In this document: positions 43,234-52,449 of the stretch, piece after piece
Position numbering within the stretch: the first letter of the stretch is position 1
How the letters are laid out: each line of letters starts with the position of its first letter
NCBI RefSeq assembly: GCF_051486985.1
Contig: NZ_JAHVDV010000007.1
Location: forward strand, 62,001 to 126,000
From: CBFFRJ01 sp051486985
GTDB lineage: Bacteria > Pseudomonadota > Gammaproteobacteria > Enterobacterales > Enterobacteriaceae
Length of the DNA stretch: 64,000 bases
Direction of reading: 5' to 3'
Notes under the pieces: model-generated
Database searches by the model: none
What the model saw: the letters and a program-made list of their open reading frames with translations, nothing else
What the model was told of the DNA's origin: nothing
Program-made: the position numbers and the translations under genes

Positions 43234-43329
43234 ATGCTACTCATCGGAACAGGCATCCTTTTGTTAATTATCCTGCTGGCGGTCGTGGTTTCCCGATCAG
43301 CCATGCAGGATATAGAAAATGACTATTGA
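43234..43329 (+). CDS. 31-residue single-pass membrane peptide
   Basis: ATG 43234 opens a 31-codon frame with one long hydrophobic segment (about residues 2-19, LLIGTGILLLIILLAVVV), then a short polar tail ending DIENDY. GGGAGG sits five bases upstream, an excellent ribosome binding site. The frame ends 16 bases from the convergent ruvB stop. I do not recognise a named family; single-pass peptides of this size often act on larger membrane proteins, but that is inference. Confidence 0.6.
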   Translation: MLLIGTGILLLIILLAVVVSRSAMQDIENDY

Positions 43330-43345
43330 CCGCCTGAAGGGCGTT

Positions 43346-44356
43346 TCAGGGGAGTGCGGGCGGGGTAATACCGAAGTGGTTCCAGGCACGTACCGTGGCC
43401 ATACGCCCGCGCGGCGTGCGCTGCAAAAAACCCTGCTGGATAAGATAAGGCTCAAGCACGTCTTCAATGGTTTCGCGCTCTTCGCCAATGGCGGCGGCGA
43501 GGTTATCCAGCCCTACCGGTCCGCCGAAGAACTTATCAATCACCGCCAGAAGCAGTTTACGGTCCATATAATCAAAGCCTTCAGCATCCACATTCAGCAT
43601 ATCCAGCGCCTGCGCCGCCACATCCACCGATATGGCACCATCATGTTTCACTTCAGCAAAATCCCGCACGCGGCGTAACAGACGGTTGGCGATACGTGGG
43701 GTCCCGCGTGCGCGTCTGGCCACTTCCAGCGCGCCATCGTCGCTCATATCAAGGCCCATAAAACGTGCGCTTCGCCCGACGATATGCTGCAGATCGGCCA
43801 CCTGATAAAACTCAAGGCGCTGAACAATTCCGAAACGATCGCGCAGCGGCGAGGTTAAGGAGCCTGCCCGTGTGGTCGCACCAATCAGCGTAAAGGGGGG
43901 TAAATCGATTTTGATTGACCGCGCCGCCGGCCCCTCACCAATCATAATATCGAGCTGGTAGTCTTCCATTGCGGGGTAGAGCACTTCTTCGACGACCGGC
44001 GAGAGCCGATGAATTTCATCGATAAACAGAACATCATGCGGCTCAAGGTTAGTCAGCATTGCGGCGAGATCGCCCGCCTTCTCCAGCACCGGTCCGGACG
44101 TGGTACGCAGATTGACGCCCATCTCATTAGCCACGATGTTTGCAAGCGTGGTTTTCCCCAGACCCGGTGGGCCGAAGATCAACAGGTGATCCAGCGCATC
44201 ACCGCGCTGTTTCGCCGCCTGAATGAATATTTCCATCTGCGATCGCACCTGTGGCTGACCGACATACTCAGCCAACATCTTCGGGCGAATAGCTCTGTCC
44301 GCAACCTCTTCCGCAGTCATACTGCCAGGGGAAATCAGACGGTCTGCTTCTATCAT
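43346..44356 (-). CDS. ruvB: RuvB, Holliday junction branch-migration helicase
   Basis: A 336-residue AAA+ ATPase that forms the hexameric motor of RuvAB. Walker A GPPGLGKTT (near 62-70), Walker B LFIDEIHRL, the sensor GATTRAGSL and a C-terminal winged helix (GFLQRTPRGR) are present. It lies eight bases after ruvA in a SOS-controlled operon. Confidence 0.98.
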   Translation of the reverse strand: MIEADRLISPGSMTAEEVADRAIRPKMLAEYVGQPQVRSQMEIFIQAAKQRGDALDHLLIFGPPGLGKTTLANIVANEMGVNLRTTSGPVLEKAGDLAAMLTNLEPHDVLFIDEIHRLSPVVEEVLYPAMEDYQLDIMIGEGPAARSIKIDLPPFTLIGATTRAGSLTSPLRDRFGIVQRLEFYQVADLQHIVGRSARFMGLDMSDDGALEVARRARGTPRIANRLLRRVRDFAEVKHDGAISVDVAAQALDMLNVDAEGFDYMDRKLLLAVIDKFFGGPVGLDNLAAAIGEERETIEDVLEPYLIQQGFLQRTPRGRMATVRAWNHFGITPPALP

Positions 44357-44364
44357 CCTTTACC

Positions 44365-44976
44365 TCACAACGCGGCGCGTAATGCTTCGCGGATTAGCGA
44401 TTCACTGCTGGCATCGGATTTAGCGATTTTGCTTACCATCCGGCTGGCTTCCTGAGGTTTATAGCCCAGCGCCACCAATGCCGCAACGGCTTCCTGTTCC
44501 GCATCATCCGCCGTCGGACCTGATGGCGAAGTCAGTACCAGATCAGCTGCCGGCGTAAAGAGATCGCCATGCAGACCTTTAAAGCGGTCTTTCATTTCAA
44601 CAATCAGACGCTCAGCGGTTTTTTTGCCGATACCCGGCAATTTTATCAGCGCCGCAGGATCTTCACGCTCCACCGCATTAACAAACTGCTGTGCGTTCAT
44701 ACCGGAGAGAATTGCCAGTGCGAGCTTTGGCCCGACGCCGTTGGTTTTGATTAACTCACGAAACAGCGTGCGCTCCTGCTTATTGTTAAAACCAAACAGC
44801 AGATGCGCGTCTTCACGCACCACAAAATGGGTGAAGACCACCGCCTCTTTACCGGCTTCAGGTAGTTCGTAGAAGCAGGTCATTGGCATATGCACTTCGT
44901 AACCCACGCCTCCGACTTCCATCAATACCAGAGGGGGCTGCTTTTCAAGAATAATGCCTCTGAGTCTGCCTATCAC
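44365..44976 (-). CDS. ruvA: RuvA, Holliday junction recognition subunit
   Basis: A 203-residue protein that binds four-way junctions as a tetramer and loads RuvB. It has an N-terminal OB fold, two helix-hairpin-helix motifs (LIKTNGVGPKLAL and LIKLPGIGKKTAERL) and a C-terminal RuvB-binding domain. A LexA box lies upstream. Confidence 0.97.
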   Translation of the reverse strand: MIGRLRGIILEKQPPLVLMEVGGVGYEVHMPMTCFYELPEAGKEAVVFTHFVVREDAHLLFGFNNKQERTLFRELIKTNGVGPKLALAILSGMNAQQFVNAVEREDPAALIKLPGIGKKTAERLIVEMKDRFKGLHGDLFTPAADLVLTSPSGPTADDAEQEAVAALVALGYKPQEASRMVSKIAKSDASSESLIREALRAAL

Positions 44977-45026
44977 ATGACGCTCCTGCGTAAGGGCCGA
45001 AGAAAATATGGGGTATCATAAAAAAA

Positions 45027-45046
45027 GGCTGGATAGATATCCAGAT
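45027..45046 (-). promoter_or_regulatory. LexA (SOS) box of ruvAB
   Basis: The 16-base perfect dyad CTGGATATCTATCCAG on the minus strand (45029-45044) is the same as the main ruvA SOS box in E. coli. Confidence 0.92.
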
Positions 45047-45131
45047 GAAAAACAGCGAATCATGGCGCGAGCGTGAATTAACCCGCCGTTTCTACCCTAC
45101 CCTGATGCGATAACGTCGCGGTGCTGGCCCA

Positions 45132-45776
45132 TCAGGGGCCCTTTTTCTGGCGCACATGATAGGTAATACAGTCCACCCTGCACATTTTGCGCCCAGACCT
45201 GACGCGTTCACAGGTGCGGAATGTTGCGCATACGCGATACCTGTCACCAATGAATCGCTGCGCTTCATCGCCATCTTCCGTCTCCAGCAGGAGCTGACGT
45301 TTGGGGGTACAAACCCGGAAAATCAGCCTCTGCGCCCTCCTGCGCCTCGCAAAGCGATGTATCAGCCAGGTAAAACTGACGAAAGCCAGGATTGCCCATG
45401 CCATGATGAGCGCCGGGATCCGGCTTGGAATAAAGAAAAGGTCGTCGCAGGGTTTGGCAATAGCGGGACGGTTTTGCACGACGTGCATGCAGAGTAGCGC
45501 ATCCGGCGGCAGGCGCGCTTTATCAACGTGCCAGTGCCAGGTTTTCGCCCCAGCCCGCCAGCTGACATCGTACGCATATTGCGCCGAGCAATCTTTTCTG
45601 CCGCGAAAATAAGTGCAGGTGTCATACCATTGCCGCTCGGCACTGCTGGTTACTTGCAGCCCGGACACCCTGGCCATGGAAACCGTACTGGTTCGATACC
45701 AGGGATACTCGGACCAGAACACATACCCGTTCAGAACGAGGAAAAGAATAAAAAGCGCTTTTATTACCCGCGACAT
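45132..45776 (-). CDS. Uncharacterised two-helix membrane protein
   Basis: A 214-residue protein with a membrane segment near the N-terminus (about 6-22) and a second near 127-145. Between them is a loop of about 100 residues with five cysteines and many Trp/Tyr, probably periplasmic. A basic, cysteine-rich tail follows, beginning RRRRAQRLIFRV. ATG 45776 is chosen for the GAGG six bases upstream. No family recognised. It occupies the ruvA-ruvC gap where K-12 carries yebB, on the strand of ruvC. Confidence 0.65.
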   Translation of the reverse strand: MSRVIKALFILFLVLNGYVFWSEYPWYRTSTVSMARVSGLQVTSSAERQWYDTCTYFRGRKDCSAQYAYDVSWRAGAKTWHWHVDKARLPPDALLCMHVVQNRPAIAKPCDDLFFIPSRIPALIMAWAILAFVSFTWLIHRFARRRRAQRLIFRVCTPKRQLLLETEDGDEAQRFIGDRYRVCATFRTCERVRSGRKMCRVDCITYHVRQKKGP

Positions 45777-45799
45777 CGCTGACCTCGTCACAACAGGGT

Positions 45800-46321
45800 T
45801 TAGCGCAGCCGTCCCCGCGCCAGATTCAGCCGGGAGTCGCTCATCTGCATCGCATTCTGACTGACATGGCAATGCGTAATCGCAATGGCAAGGGCATCGG
45901 CAGCATCCGCCTGCGGGTTCGCCGGCAGCTTCAGTAGGGTACGCACCATGTGCTGAACCTGCGTTTTTTCTGCACCACCGTTCCCGACCACCGTCTGCTT
46001 GACCTGGCGAGCGGCATACTCAAAAACGGGCAGGTCCTGATTGACGGCGGCAACGATGGCCACGCCGCGCGCCTGGCCAAGCTTCAGGGCTGAATCAGCA
46101 TTTTTGGCCATAAAGACTTGTTCGATAGCAAAATAATCGGGCTGGAACTGGGTGATGATTTCCGTCACCCCTGCGTAAATCAGCTTCAGGCGCGAGGGTA
46201 AATCATCGACTTTGGTACGGATGCATCCGGAGCCCAGGTAGGACAGTTGCCTGCCTACCTGGCGGATCACACCGTAACCGGTGACGCGCGACCCCGGATC
46301 GATACCGAGAATAATAGACAT
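45800..46321 (-). CDS. ruvC: RuvC, Holliday junction resolvase
   Basis: A 173-residue endonuclease that cuts Holliday junctions symmetrically. Acidic catalytic residues are in ILGIDPGSRVTGYG, AIEQVFMAKN and NPQADAADALAIAI. ATG 46321 gives the family start; a GTG one codon upstream is less likely. It follows yebC on the same strand. Confidence 0.97.
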   Translation of the reverse strand: MSIILGIDPGSRVTGYGVIRQVGRQLSYLGSGCIRTKVDDLPSRLKLIYAGVTEIITQFQPDYFAIEQVFMAKNADSALKLGQARGVAIVAAVNQDLPVFEYAARQVKQTVVGNGGAEKTQVQHMVRTLLKLPANPQADAADALAIAITHCHVSQNAMQMSDSRLNLARGRLR

Positions 46322-46355
46322 CACGCATCTCCTTTTAACGGTTCAGAGCGTCTCA

Positions 46356-47096
46356 TTACAGCGTTGCTGCAACCTCATCAGAGATCTCACCGTTATGGTA
46401 AACTTCCTGAACATCGTCGCAGTCTTCAAGCATATCAATCAGACGCAGCAGTTTTGGTGCCGTTTCTGCATCCATGTCCGCTTTGGTTGAGGGGATCATT
46501 GACACTTCAGCCGCGTCCGCTTTCAGGCCCGCCGCTTCCAGCGCATCACGCACTGTACCCATCTCTTCCCAGGCCGTATAAACGTCGATTGCGCCGTCAT
46601 CATAGGTCACCACGTCTTCGGCACCCGCTTCCAGCGCCGCTTCCATGATGACGTCTTCGTCGCCTTTCTCGAAGGAGATAACGCCTTTTTTACTGAACAG
46701 ATATGCGACTGAGCCGTCAGTGCCCAGGTTACCACCCGTTTTGCTGAAAGCGTGACGCACTTCGGCAACGGTACGGTTACGGTTATCGGAAAGGCACTCC
46801 ACCATCACCGCTGTGCCGCCAGGACCGTAACCTTCATAAATGATGGTTTCCATGTTTGCATCTTCATCACCGCCAACGCCACGCGCAATGGCGCGGTTCA
46901 GGGTGTCACGCGTCATGTTGTTGGACAGCGCCTTATCAATCGCCGCACGCAGGCGTGGGTTAGAGCCCGCATCCCCGCCGCCGAGACGGGCCGCGGTGAC
47001 CAGTTCACGAATGATTTTAGTGAAGATTTTACCGCGCTTGGCATCCTGTGCCGCTTTGCGGTGCTTGGTGTTGGCCCATTTACTATGACCTGCCAT
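46356..47096 (-). CDS. yebC: YebC, TACO1-family translation factor / regulator
   Basis: A 246-residue protein with the family start MAGHSKWANTKHRK and conserved GYGPGGTAVMVE. The family is long annotated as a transcription regulator; recent work links it to translation of proline-rich stretches, which I note as family knowledge. Matches E. coli in length. Located between nudB and ruvC as usual. Confidence 0.96.
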   Translation of the reverse strand: MAGHSKWANTKHRKAAQDAKRGKIFTKIIRELVTAARLGGGDAGSNPRLRAAIDKALSNNMTRDTLNRAIARGVGGDEDANMETIIYEGYGPGGTAVMVECLSDNRNRTVAEVRHAFSKTGGNLGTDGSVAYLFSKKGVISFEKGDEDVIMEAALEAGAEDVVTYDDGAIDVYTAWEEMGTVRDALEAAGLKADAAEVSMIPSTKADMDAETAPKLLRLIDMLEDCDDVQEVYHNGEISDEVAATL

Positions 47097-47235
47097 AACT
47101 ATTTCCTCAAAATTATCCTGCGCCTTTCAGCTACCAGATGCGTTGGCTACGACCGCTCATACCTGTCACTTACCACTGTAAGCTCCTGGCGATTCGCGGT
47201 CTTGCCGCCTTCCTGGAAACCGGATGGTCTGGAAA

Positions 47236-47688
47236 TTAATTAACGTTAATTACAAATTCTTCAATTGCCTGCCGGTTACTCCATGATTTGGTTAATGCAG
47301 CCGCTTCTGGCGCATCAACCCAGCGGTAAGCCAGGTGTTCTGTAAACACGATGGCGCGCTCATGGGGAAGCGCAAGACAGAACCAGGATTCTGTATTGCG
47401 CTCAATACCCGGGGCGTATCGATGACGTAAATGACTAAAAATTTCAAACTCCACCGTGCGTTGACAGTCCATCAAGGTCAGTTGCTCTTTCGCAACGTTA
47501 ATCGTGACCTCTTCCTCTACTTCGCGCACGGCGGCCTGCGACGGGAGCTCCCCCTCTTCCAGACTTCCGGTAACCGACTGCCAGAAATCAGGATCGTCAC
47601 GTCGCTGTAGCATCAGCACCCGCTTCGTGTCCTGAGCATAGATAACAACCAGCACAGAAACAGGGCGCTTGTACACTTTATCCTTCAC
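47236..47688 (-). CDS. nudB: NudB, dihydroneopterin triphosphate pyrophosphatase
   Basis: A 150-residue Nudix hydrolase that removes pyrophosphate from dihydroneopterin triphosphate in folate synthesis. The Nudix box is visible as GSLEEGELPSQAAVREVEEE. I take GTG 47688 (MKDKVYKRP) because GAGG lies just upstream and the length then equals E. coli NudB; an upstream start would add 19 residues. Confidence 0.93.
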   Translation of the reverse strand: MKDKVYKRPVSVLVVIYAQDTKRVLMLQRRDDPDFWQSVTGSLEEGELPSQAAVREVEEEVTINVAKEQLTLMDCQRTVEFEIFSHLRHRYAPGIERNTESWFCLALPHERAIVFTEHLAYRWVDAPEAAALTKSWSNRQAIEEFVINVN

Positions 47689-47805
47689 ACTGCCTCGTTG
47701 TTGGCTGCCCTCGTTCATCCCATTTACATAGTCATCTATGCTCATGAGAATTCACTCAGTTGCCGCCGCGATGCAGGGCGAAGGATTTCGTGTAGATAAG
47801 CCATA

Positions 47806-49575
47806 TCAGTTTTTCTCTTCCTTTTTCACCACTTCGATACCCAGCTCGGTTAAAGATGCCGGGTTAGCAAAGCTCGGTGCTTCTGTCATCAGACAAGCAG
47901 CGGCGGTGGTTTTCGGGAAGGCAATCACATCACGAATGTTGTCGGTTCCGGTCAGCAGCATGGTCAGACGGTCAAGACCGAAGGCCAGGCCCGCATGCGG
48001 CGGGGTACCATATTTCAGCGCATCAAGCAGGAAGCCAAATTTCTCACGCTGTTCCTGCTCGTTGATGCCCAGGATGCCGAACACGGTCTGCTGCATCTCA
48101 CCGCTGTAAATACGTACGGAACCGCCACCCACTTCATAACCGTTGATGACCATATCGTAGGCGTTAGCCACCGCTTCTTCCGGTGCTGCTTTCAGCTCGG
48201 CTGCGGTCATGTCTTTAGGTGAGGTGAAGGGGTGGTGCATCGCCGTCAGGCCACCTTCGCCATCGTCTTCAAACATCGGGAAGTCGATAACCCACAACGG
48301 TGCCCATTTGTTTTCATCGGTCAGGCTGAGATCTTTACCCAGTTTCAGACGCAGCGCGCCCAGCGCATCGGCAACCACTTTTTTGTTGTCAGCGCCGAAG
48401 AAGATCATGTCGCCATCCTGCGCACCGGTGCGTTCCAGAATGGCTTCCACAATCTCTGAATTCAGGAACTTGGCTACCGGGCTGTTAATGCCTTCCAGCC
48501 CTTTAGCGCGTTCATTAACCTTGATGTACGCCAGTCCTTTCGCGCCATAAATCTTCACGAAATTGCCGTACTCATCGATAAGCTTACGGGTCAGGGCCGC
48601 GCCACCGGGCACACGCAGAGCCGCCACGCGTCCTTTAGGATCGTTGGCCGGGCCTGCAAAGACAGCAAACTCAACGGATTTCAGCAGATCCGCTACGTCC
48701 ACCAGCTCCATCGGGTTACGCAGATCCGGCTTATCGGAGCCGTAACGGCGCTCGGCTTCAGCAAAGGTCATGATCGGGAACTGCCCCAGATCCACGCCTT
48801 TAATATCCAGCCACAGCTTGCGAATCAAATCTTCCATCACTTCGCGTACCTGCGGTGCGGTCATGAAAGAGGTTTCGACGTCGATCTGGGTGAACTCCGG
48901 CTGGCGGTCAGCACGCAGGTCTTCGTCACGGAAGCATTTAACAATCTGGTAGTAACGGTCAAAACCGGACATCATCAACAGCTGTTTGAACAGCTGAGGT
49001 GACTGCGGCAGTGCGTAAAACTTACCTTTATGCACGCGGCTTGGCACCAGGTAGTCACGAGCGCCTTCCGGCGTCGCTTTGGTCAGCATCGGCGTTTCGA
49101 TGTCCAGGAAGCCGTGGTCATCCATAAAGCGACGCACAAAGCTGGTGATTTTCGCTCGGGTTTTCAGACGCTGCGCCATTTCCGGGCGACGCAGATCGAG
49201 ATAGCGGTATTTCAGACGCGCTTCTTCGGTGTTGACCTGATTGGAGTCCAGCGGCAACGGCTCGGAACGGTTGATAATGGTGAGTTCTGTGGCAAAGACC
49301 TCGACTTCACCCGTTGCCATGTCGCTGTTGACGTTTTTCTCGTCGCGCGCACGCACCGTGCCGGTGACGACGATGCAGAACTCATTACGCAGTTCAGAGG
49401 CCAGCTTAAAGGCTTCTGCATCCGGATCGAAGAACACCTGAACGATGCCTTCGCGGTCACGCATATCGATGAAAATAAGGCTGCCGAGATCACGACGACG
49501 GTTGACCCAACCACACAAAGTCACCTGCTGCCCGACGTGGGTCTTACGCAGTTGCCCGCAATATTCTGTACGCAT
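47806..49575 (-). CDS. aspS: AspS, aspartyl-tRNA synthetase
   Basis: A 589-residue class II synthetase. N-terminal anticodon-binding OB fold (about 1-110), catalytic core with motif 2 FRDEDLRADRQPEFTQID and motif 3 GLAFGLDRLTML, and the bacterial GAD insertion domain between. Charges tRNA-Asp in the cytoplasm. It lies 117 bases upstream of nudB on the same strand. Confidence 0.98.
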   Translation of the reverse strand: MRTEYCGQLRKTHVGQQVTLCGWVNRRRDLGSLIFIDMRDREGIVQVFFDPDAEAFKLASELRNEFCIVVTGTVRARDEKNVNSDMATGEVEVFATELTIINRSEPLPLDSNQVNTEEARLKYRYLDLRRPEMAQRLKTRAKITSFVRRFMDDHGFLDIETPMLTKATPEGARDYLVPSRVHKGKFYALPQSPQLFKQLLMMSGFDRYYQIVKCFRDEDLRADRQPEFTQIDVETSFMTAPQVREVMEDLIRKLWLDIKGVDLGQFPIMTFAEAERRYGSDKPDLRNPMELVDVADLLKSVEFAVFAGPANDPKGRVAALRVPGGAALTRKLIDEYGNFVKIYGAKGLAYIKVNERAKGLEGINSPVAKFLNSEIVEAILERTGAQDGDMIFFGADNKKVVADALGALRLKLGKDLSLTDENKWAPLWVIDFPMFEDDGEGGLTAMHHPFTSPKDMTAAELKAAPEEAVANAYDMVINGYEVGGGSVRIYSGEMQQTVFGILGINEQEQREKFGFLLDALKYGTPPHAGLAFGLDRLTMLLTGTDNIRDVIAFPKTTAAACLMTEAPSFANPASLTELGIEVVKKEEKN

Positions 49576-49840
49576 GAGATATCCCTTAACTTAGCCGCAG
49601 GCTGTTTGTTGCCTGCCCTGCAGGCGACGTTATCGCAGCTTTAGCTGAATGTCACAACTGGATGAAAAAAGGCGGCTATTATACTGGAAATAATGGCTGA
49701 CGATAAGCCCGATACTGCCTGTACGCGCGTTTGCTGCACGCTTAGCGGCTATTCTCACAAAAATTAACAAAAATTGTAAACCGTGCAGGAGTGCGTACCG
49801 GGTAAGGTAATGTGATGCCGTTCATATTCCAGGAGTAATT

Positions 49841-50407
49841 ATGCTGCAACTTGATGCCACAAAAACCGCGCTGGTCGTTATCGATTTACAGGAAGGTATT
49901 CTGCCTTTCGCCGGCGGACCCTATAGCGCAGCCCAGGTGGTCTCCCGCTCCGCTAAACTGGCGGATAAATTCCGTGCCGCAGGTGCGCCCGTTATGCTGG
50001 TGCGCGTGGGCTGGTCGGCGGATTTTGCTGAAGCATTAAAACAGCCGGTGGATGCTGCAGCAGGCGGACATGCCCTGCCTGAAAACTGGTGGGACTACCC
50101 CGCGGCTTTGGGTAAACAGGAGAGCGATATTGAAGTGACCAAACGCCAGTGGGGGGCTTTTTACGGCACCGATCTTGAGCTGCAACTGCGCCGCCGTGGC
50201 ATTGAAACCATCGTGCTGTGCGGTATCTCAACCAACATTGGCGTCGAGTCAACTGCCCGTAACGCATGGGAACTGGGCTTCAGTCTGGTGGTTGTCGAAG
50301 ATGCCTGTGCCGCCGCAACCGCTGAACAACACCAGGGGAGCATGACAAACATCTTCCCGCGCATTGGCCGCGTTCGCACAACAGACGAGATCCTCGCCGC
50401 GCTATGA
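49841..50407 (+). CDS. yecD: YecD, isochorismatase-like hydrolase
   Basis: A 188-residue cysteine-hydrolase-fold protein of the isochorismatase family. The catalytic set can be seen: Asp in VVIDLQEGI, Lys in VTKRQWGAF and Cys in VLCGISTNIGVE. The natural substrate is unknown. AGGAG precedes ATG 49841. It overlaps yecE by four bases (ATGA). Confidence 0.95.
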   Translation: MLQLDATKTALVVIDLQEGILPFAGGPYSAAQVVSRSAKLADKFRAAGAPVMLVRVGWSADFAEALKQPVDAAAGGHALPENWWDYPAALGKQESDIEVTKRQWGAFYGTDLELQLRRRGIETIVLCGISTNIGVESTARNAWELGFSLVVVEDACAAATAEQHQGSMTNIFPRIGRVRTTDEILAAL

Positions 50408-51222
50408 TCTATCTTGGCCTTCCACAGTGGTCGCACCCCAAATGGGTGCGCATGGGTATCACCGGGCTTGAAGAGTACGCCCGACACTTTAACTGCGTGG
50501 AGGGTAACACGACGCTTTACGCCCTGCCGAAAGCAGAAATCGTTCAGCGCTGGCGGGAACAGACACAAGATAATTTCCGTTTTTGCTTTAAATTCCCGGC
50601 CACCATTTCCCATACCGCCTCGCTGCGCCAGTGTGGCGATTTGACGCTGGAATTTTTTACCCGCATGACGCCTCTGGCCGATCGCATCGGCCAGTACTGG
50701 TTACAGCTTCCGGCTACGTTTGGTCCGCGCGACATGCCTGCGCTTTGGGCTTTTCTGGATAGCTTACCGGCGGAATTTACCTATGGCGTGGAAGTGCGCC
50801 ACCCGTCGTTTTTTGCCAAAGGCGATGATGAACGCTTTCTCAACCGTGGGCTGCATCAGCGTAACGTCAACCGCGTGATCCTCGACAGCCGCCCGGTTCA
50901 TTGCGCCATACCGCATAGTGAAGCGGTGAGAGAGGCGCAACGGAAAAAACCGAAAGTCCCGGTGCACGCGCTGGTCACCGCACATAACCCAATGGTGCGC
51001 TTTATCGGTAGCGATAACATGCTACAGAACCGCGAATTATTTGCGGTCTGGCTGGAAAAACTGCCCTTATGGGAAAAGACCACCACGCCTTATCTCTTTC
51101 TGCATACGCCGGATATTGCCCAGGCTCCTGAGCTTGTGGATACCTTATGGCACGATTTGCAGCAGGCCGTGCCTTCTGTTGGCACTCCTCCGTCCATCCC
51201 TTCGCAATCTTCTCTTTTCTGA
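50404..51222 (+). CDS. yecE: YecE, DUF72 protein
   Basis: A 272-residue TIM-barrel-like protein of the DUF72 family, matching E. coli YecE (GLEEYARHFNCVEGNTTLY near the start). Function is unknown. Translationally coupled to yecD. In some Shiga-toxin strains yecE is a phage integration site; here it is intact. Confidence 0.95.
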   Translation: MIYLGLPQWSHPKWVRMGITGLEEYARHFNCVEGNTTLYALPKAEIVQRWREQTQDNFRFCFKFPATISHTASLRQCGDLTLEFFTRMTPLADRIGQYWLQLPATFGPRDMPALWAFLDSLPAEFTYGVEVRHPSFFAKGDDERFLNRGLHQRNVNRVILDSRPVHCAIPHSEAVREAQRKKPKVPVHALVTAHNPMVRFIGSDNMLQNRELFAVWLEKLPLWEKTTTPYLFLHTPDIAQAPELVDTLWHDLQQAVPSVGTPPSIPSQSSLF

Positions 51223-51270
51223 ATGGATTACCTATCATTGTAAAGCCATCAGGTATTAAAGGGAGTTTGT

Positions 51271-51666
51271 ATGGTTAGCGCGCTGTATGCCGTGCTGGGT
51301 GCGTTACTGCTCATTAAGTTTTCTTTTGATGTTGTTCGTCTGCGGATGCAATACCGCGTCAGCTATGGCGACGGTGGGTTCAGCGAGCTGCAAAGTGCAA
51401 TCCGCATTCACGGAAACGCGGTGGAGTACATCCCCGTTGCGTTGATCCTGTTGCTGTTTATGGAAATGAATGGCGCCGAAACCTGGATGGTTCATGTGTG
51501 CGGCATTCTGCTGATTGTCGGGCGACTGATGCACTACTATGGTTTTCATCATCGCCTGTTTCGCTGGCGGCGTTCAGGCATGAGCGCCACCTGGTGTGCC
51601 CTGCTGCTGATGGCGCTTGCCAACCTGTGGTATATGCCGTGGGAGTTGGTTTTCTCCCTGCGTTAG
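51271..51666 (+). CDS. yecN: YecN, MAPEG-family membrane protein
   Basis: A 131-residue protein with four membrane segments and the MAPEG hallmark (IRIHGNAVEYIPVALILL). The family includes glutathione-dependent membrane enzymes; the bacterial substrate is unknown. GGGAG precedes the ATG. Same length as E. coli YecN. Confidence 0.94.
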   Translation: MVSALYAVLGALLLIKFSFDVVRLRMQYRVSYGDGGFSELQSAIRIHGNAVEYIPVALILLLFMEMNGAETWMVHVCGILLIVGRLMHYYGFHHRLFRWRRSGMSATWCALLLMALANLWYMPWELVFSLR

Positions 51667-51705
51667 CGCACAATACGCCACTTTGTTTTCCCAGGTATTT
51701 ACATT

Positions 51706-52449
51706 ATGTCTAACCGCGACACGCTTTTTTCCGCGCCTATCGCCAGCCTGGGCGACTGGACTTTCGATGAACGGGTAGCTGAAGTCTTCCCCGATATGAT
51801 CCAGCGTTCCGTTCCGGGTTACTCCAACATTATTTCGATGATCGGCATGCTTGCCGAACGCTTCGTGCAGCCGCAGACGCAGATTTACGATCTGGGTTGT
51901 TCACTGGGTGCGGCCACGCTGTCGGTACGCCGCAACATTCATCATGACGGTTGCAAAATTATCGCCGTGGACAACTCCCCTGCAATGGTGGAGCGCTGCC
52001 GTCGTCATATCGACGCCTATAAAGCGCCAACACCCGTCCAGGTTGTTGAGGGTGATATCCGTGATGTGACCATCGAAAACGCCTCGCTGGTGGTGCTGAA
52101 CTTCACCCTGCAATTCCTTGAGCCAGCAGAGCGTCAGGCACTGCTCGACAAGATTTATCAGGGGCTGAACCCAGGTGGTGCGCTGGTCCTGTCCGAGAAA
52201 TTCAGCTTTGAAGATGAAACCGTCGGTGAGTTGTTATTTAACATGCATCACGACTTTAAGCGCGCCAACGGCTACAGCGAGCTGGAGATCAGCCAGAAAC
52301 GCAGCATGCTGGAAAATGTGATGCTGACGGACTCCGTCACCACCCACAAATCACGCCTGCGCAGCGCCGGGTTTGAGCACAGCGAAGTCTGGTTCCAGTG
52401 TTTTAACTTCGGTTCACTGGTGGCTGTTAAAGCAGGGAATGGCGCATGA
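51706..52449 (+). CDS. cmoA: CmoA, carboxy-SAM synthase
   Basis: A 247-residue methyltransferase-fold enzyme that makes carboxy-S-adenosylmethionine from SAM and prephenate for tRNA wobble uridine modification. The cofactor motif is IYDLGCSLGAATLSV. Full length. Overlaps cmoB by four bases, so the two are made together. Confidence 0.96.
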   Translation: MSNRDTLFSAPIASLGDWTFDERVAEVFPDMIQRSVPGYSNIISMIGMLAERFVQPQTQIYDLGCSLGAATLSVRRNIHHDGCKIIAVDNSPAMVERCRRHIDAYKAPTPVQVVEGDIRDVTIENASLVVLNFTLQFLEPAERQALLDKIYQGLNPGGALVLSEKFSFEDETVGELLFNMHHDFKRANGYSELEISQKRSMLENVMLTDSVTTHKSRLRSAGFEHSEVWFQCFNFGSLVAVKAGNGA

